Shown: piece after piece, positions 60,760 to 64,000 of the stretch
How positions within the stretch are numbered: position 1 is the stretch's first letter
Layout of the letters: each line of letters begins with the position of its first letter
Source: Adiantum capillus-veneris
Lineage: Eukaryota; Streptophyta; Polypodiopsida; Polypodiales; Pteridaceae
NCBI GenBank assembly: GCA_014529385.2
Contig: CM043959.1
Span: forward strand, 48,549,928 to 48,613,927
Length of the DNA stretch: 64,000 nucleotides
Direction: 5' to 3'
Position numbers and translations under genes: made by a program
Notes under the pieces: generated by a model
What the model was told of the DNA's origin: nothing
The model's database searches: none
Seen by the model: only the letters and a program-made list of their open reading frames with translations

Positions 60760-63700
60760 ATGGCTGGATCACAGGACACTGCTCTTTACAATATCAAGAA
60801 ACTGGATGGAACCAATTTCCCATTGTGGAAGAAGTAGATTTGGCACGTGTTGGTACAAAAGAAGCAGATAAAACCTATAAAGCTCAAAGGGATAAAACCA
60901 GAAGATATGGACGAAGATGAATGGAGCGAAATGGATGAATTGGCACTTTCTACCATTATGCTGACTTTGACAGAAATCGTTTACTTCAATGTAGCAGACG
61001 AGATGTCGGCTTATCAAGCATGGTTAAAGCTGAGTGATCTTTATGAGAAGCAGAGTGGAGCTTCACAAGTATACTGGCTTAAGAAGATTGTTGACTTGAA
61101 GATGAAAGAAGGGACACCTATGTAAAATCATCTGAATGAATTCAACACAATCTATAGTCAGTTGTCAGCTCAAGGTGTCAAGATTGATGAACCTGTTAGA
61201 GCTATGTTCCTGTTGATCACATTGCCGGAAAGTTGGGACACTTTTCGCACAACTTTGAGTAATTCTGCACCTCCAGATGGTTTGAACGTAGCAGGTGTAG
61301 AAGGAAGTCTGCTTACTGAAGAAACCAATAGAAAGACAATGGACAAAGGCAAAGGAAGAGCCTTAGTTGTCAGGGGAAGGACCAAAGAAAAGTACAAAGG
61401 TGGAAAGAGGAATCAGTCTCGTAGCAAGTCCCGCAGTGCTAAAGGCAAGAGTGACATAGAATGCTACCATTGTGGCAAGAAGGGTCACATGAAAAGAGAC
61501 TGCAGAGAATGGAAAGCAGAAAAAGGAAAAGAGAAAGCTGAAGACCATGGTGAGAAGAACAAGTCCTCAGTGAAGATTCAAGAAATAAATGTGACAAACA
61601 CTGTTGCAGAGGATGACAGTCTAGTGTCAAAAGACATCTACTTCTTGAAGAATACAATGGACTCAACTCTTCTTACAGCATCTGATGGAAATGCAATGAG
61701 TGACTGGATTATAGACTCAGGGGCATCACTTCATGTGTCTCCAAACAAGGAGTGGTTTACCTCTTATGTGACCACTAAAGATCATGTTCGGCTAGGCAAT
61801 GGGCAGACATGTGAGATCTTAGGTGTTGGAGATGTTCAATTGAAGTTTCAGAATGGCTCTTCTTTCACGCTGAAGAATGTGAGACATGTTCCCGCAATTA
61901 CAAAGAGCTTGATCAGCACAGGTTTACTTGATGATGCTGGCTACATCACCACTTTTGGACAGAACATGTGGAAGATATCCAAGGGTTCTATGACAGTAGC
62001 ACATGGAGTAAAGTCTGGAGGACTTTACTTGATTTATGTATCAAATGTCTCTAAAAATGTAATCAATGTAACCGAGCAGCCGAACGTTTCTTTGTGGCAT
62101 AGCCGGTTAGGACATATGTCCAAGAAGGGAATGGAAATCTTGTCTCGTTCTGGTTATTTGCCTGGCTTTTCATTTAATGATTTTGAATTCTGTGAACATT
62201 GTCTGTATGGTAAGCAAACACAGCAGCCACATAAGCATAGAAGCAGTAGAAGAGATACACAGTTGGCACTTGTTCATAGTGATTTGTGTGGACCTATGCC
62301 TAACCTATCTCTAGGGGGAGCTTCTTACTTTATGACATTTATAGATGATTACTCGAGGAAAGTATGGGTTTACTTTCTCAAGCACAAGGATGAAGCGTTT
62401 AGTGTTTTCAAAACGTTTGTGACACTTGTGGAGAATCAGAGTGGCAAGAAGCTTAAATGCTTACGCACTGACAATGGAGGAGAGTTTGTTTCAAAGGCCT
62501 TTCAGGACTTTTGTGAGTCAAAAGGTATAAAACGTGAACTTATTGCTCCTTACAATCCTCCTCAAAATGGTGTTGCTAAGAGGATGAATAGGACCATACA
62601 AGAGAAGGTCAGAAGTATGTTGTCTAATGCATAGCTGCCAAATGGGTTTTGGGCTGAAGCTGTATCAACAACTGTTCATCTTGTAAATAGATCTCCTAGC
62701 AAGGTTTTGCAGAAGGATTCAGTGCCAGAGATGGTATGGTCAGGCAAAATGCCCTCATACAAGCATCTCAGAGTCTTTGGCTGTGAGGCATATACTCACG
62801 TTCCAAAGGAATTTAGGAACAAACTTGAGCCAAAGAGTAGAAAGTGCATCTTTCTAGGCTATGGTAATTCTGGTGAGATGGGGTACAGACTTTGGGATCC
62901 CGAATCCAAAAAGGTTGTCCGCAGCAATGATGTTCACTTTAATGAATCCAAATATCATTCTAAACCAGAGAGGGTTGAGGAGATTAGAAGAGTTGTCTTC
63001 CAAGAAGATGGACCTGCACATGCAAGACAAAATGTCAGGGCTCAAGAGGAGCAAGGACAGGATAGAGTGGAACCACAGGTTGTGGCTGAGCCTGAGCCAC
63101 CTATTGTACGTAGATCTGGACGTGTCACGCGACCTCCTCATAGGTTTGTTCCATCTATGAACTATGTCACGTTGACTGATTGCAATGAGCCTTCATGTTA
63201 CAAGGAAGCAGTGCAAATGAAGGCCTCCGGGAATTGGCAATTGGCCATGTAGTCAGAGATGACAGCTCTGCATAAAAACAAGACATGGAAGCTAGTTAAA
63301 TTACCACAGGGCAAAAAGGCTCTACCTTGTAAATGGGTTTACAGGTATAAGATCACCGCTCATGATAGTCAGCCAAAGTACAAAGCAAGGCTTGTTGCCA
63401 AGGGCTTTAAGCAAGAACAAGGCATTGACTTTGATGAAGTCTTCTCTCCGGTGGTCAAGATGACTACATTGAGATGCTTTCTTGCATTGGTTGCCATATT
63501 AGATTTGGTGTTGCACCAAATGGATGTCAAGACAGTGTTCTTGCATGGTGATTTAGATGTGGAAATTTACATGCAGCAGCCAGATGGGTTTGTTGAGAAA
63601 GGCAAGGAAGATTGGGTATGCCAGTTGTTAAAGAGTCTTTATGGCTTAAAACAATCACAGAGGGCATGGTACCATAAATTCCACAAGTTTATGCTTTCTC

Positions 63701-64000
63701 AAGGCTACAAACGTAGTGAGTTCGATCACTGTCTATATACAAAGAACGCTAAGGATGGTAGTTGGCTGATCCTTATTTTGTATGTGGATGACATGTTGAT
63801 TGCTGGCAAGCACTTGGAAGAAATTTCAGCTTTGAAGTCAAAGATGGCAAAATCGTTTGACATGAAAGACATGGGTGAGGCAAGTCATATACTTGGTATG
63901 CGCATTGAGAGAGACAGATCAAAGAAGTTGATTTGGTTATCTCAAACAGAGTATATTGACAAGGTTTTGCAACGTTTCAATATGGAGAAGGGAAAGGCAC
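60760..64000 (+). pseudogene. Copia Gag-Pol polyprotein with four in-frame stops
   Basis: The start ATG at 60760 (MAGSQDTALYNIKKLDG) opens one frame that continues to the window end, broken only by TAG 60836, TAA 61123, TAG 62632 and TAG 63250. Domains: UBN2/gag region to about 61400; zinc knuckle CYHCGKKGHMKRDC (61464-61505); protease DSGASLHVSP (61711); GAG-pre-integrase LWHSRLGHMS (62093); integrase core HSDLCGPM, FIDDYSRKVW, RTDNGGEF, PYNPPQNGVA (62275-62580); RT with CKWVYRYK, LVAKGFKQEQG, MDVKTVFLHGDL and YVDDMLIAG (63330-63810). No frameshift was found over 3.2 kb. As written it cannot yield full Gag-Pol without readthrough. Confidence 0.9.

Larger units (their letters stand above)
59471..64000 (+). 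mobile_element. Ty1/Copia retrotransposon, runs off right edge
   Basis: A short 5' LTR (59471-59662), primer-binding site at 59665, a leader of about 1.1 kb, and a gag-pol frame from 60760. Protein order protease, integrase, RT identifies Copia. The window ends within RT, so RNase H and the 3' LTR are not seen. Confidence 0.9.

Noticed and set aside
60836-63252. Programmed readthrough or stop-codon recoding in Copia
   Set aside because: Four stops scattered through gag and pol, none at a domain border, fit mutation better than regulation; other TE copies have stops at other places.

Overview
This is a repeat-rich stretch of a large plant nuclear genome. It carries the 5' part of one well-preserved host gene and a dense pile of transposable elements. 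The plant assignment rests on the RPK2/TOAD2-type receptor kinase, a chromodomain Ty3 retrotransposon, a CACTA element with a TNP2-type transposase, and primer-binding sites complementary to initiator tRNA-Met. The exact lineage is not clear; the very long CA microsatellites and heavy TE load would fit a large-genome vascular plant (a fern or lycophyte is possible, unproven).

Layout. (1) 1-2765, minus strand: an uninterrupted 921-codon 5' part of an LRR receptor-like kinase of the RPK2/TOAD2 type; the kinase domain lies off the left edge. 2766-4046 is its upstream region. (2) 4047-14855: a non-coding LTR retrotransposon (LARD-like) flanked by the duplication GGTAC. Its 5' LTR is broken by a decayed hAT transposon and by a solo Ty3 LTR with its own duplication ACGCG. 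(3) 14935-15248: a small TAA-flanked MITE. (4) 16115-26127: Ty3 chromovirus copy 1, decayed, with a 1.3-kb TTAA-flanked element inside its 5' LTR. (5) 27402-48510: a stack of insertions. An old Ty3 fragment is split by Ty3 copy 2 (28089-48466), whose gag is split by a Mutator-like element (30264-34524, 9-bp duplication) and by a CACTA element (34775-42463, 3-bp duplication AAA). The Mutator-like element itself holds another 9-bp-flanked MITE and three related long hairpins. (6) 48511-53056: degenerate DNA with an ABCB-transporter pseudogene fragment. (7) 53057-55592: Ty3 copy 3, truncated. (8) 55593-59470: very long CA arrays and no recognisable gene. (9) 59471-64000: a Ty1/Copia element running off the right edge, with one reading frame broken only by four stop codons.

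Read together, only the receptor kinase is a host gene with a likely cellular role. The CACTA element is the only TE whose two genes both assemble into open, correctly spliced models, so it is the best candidate for a recently or still active element. All other TE genes carry stops, frameshifts or deletions. The nesting, target duplications and inferred empty sites give a relative order of insertion. The most unusual structure I found is the family of three hairpins inside the Mutator-like element: they share flanks and core, but their stems have diverged while staying self-complementary. I found no tRNA, rRNA or CRISPR and no prokaryotic system.
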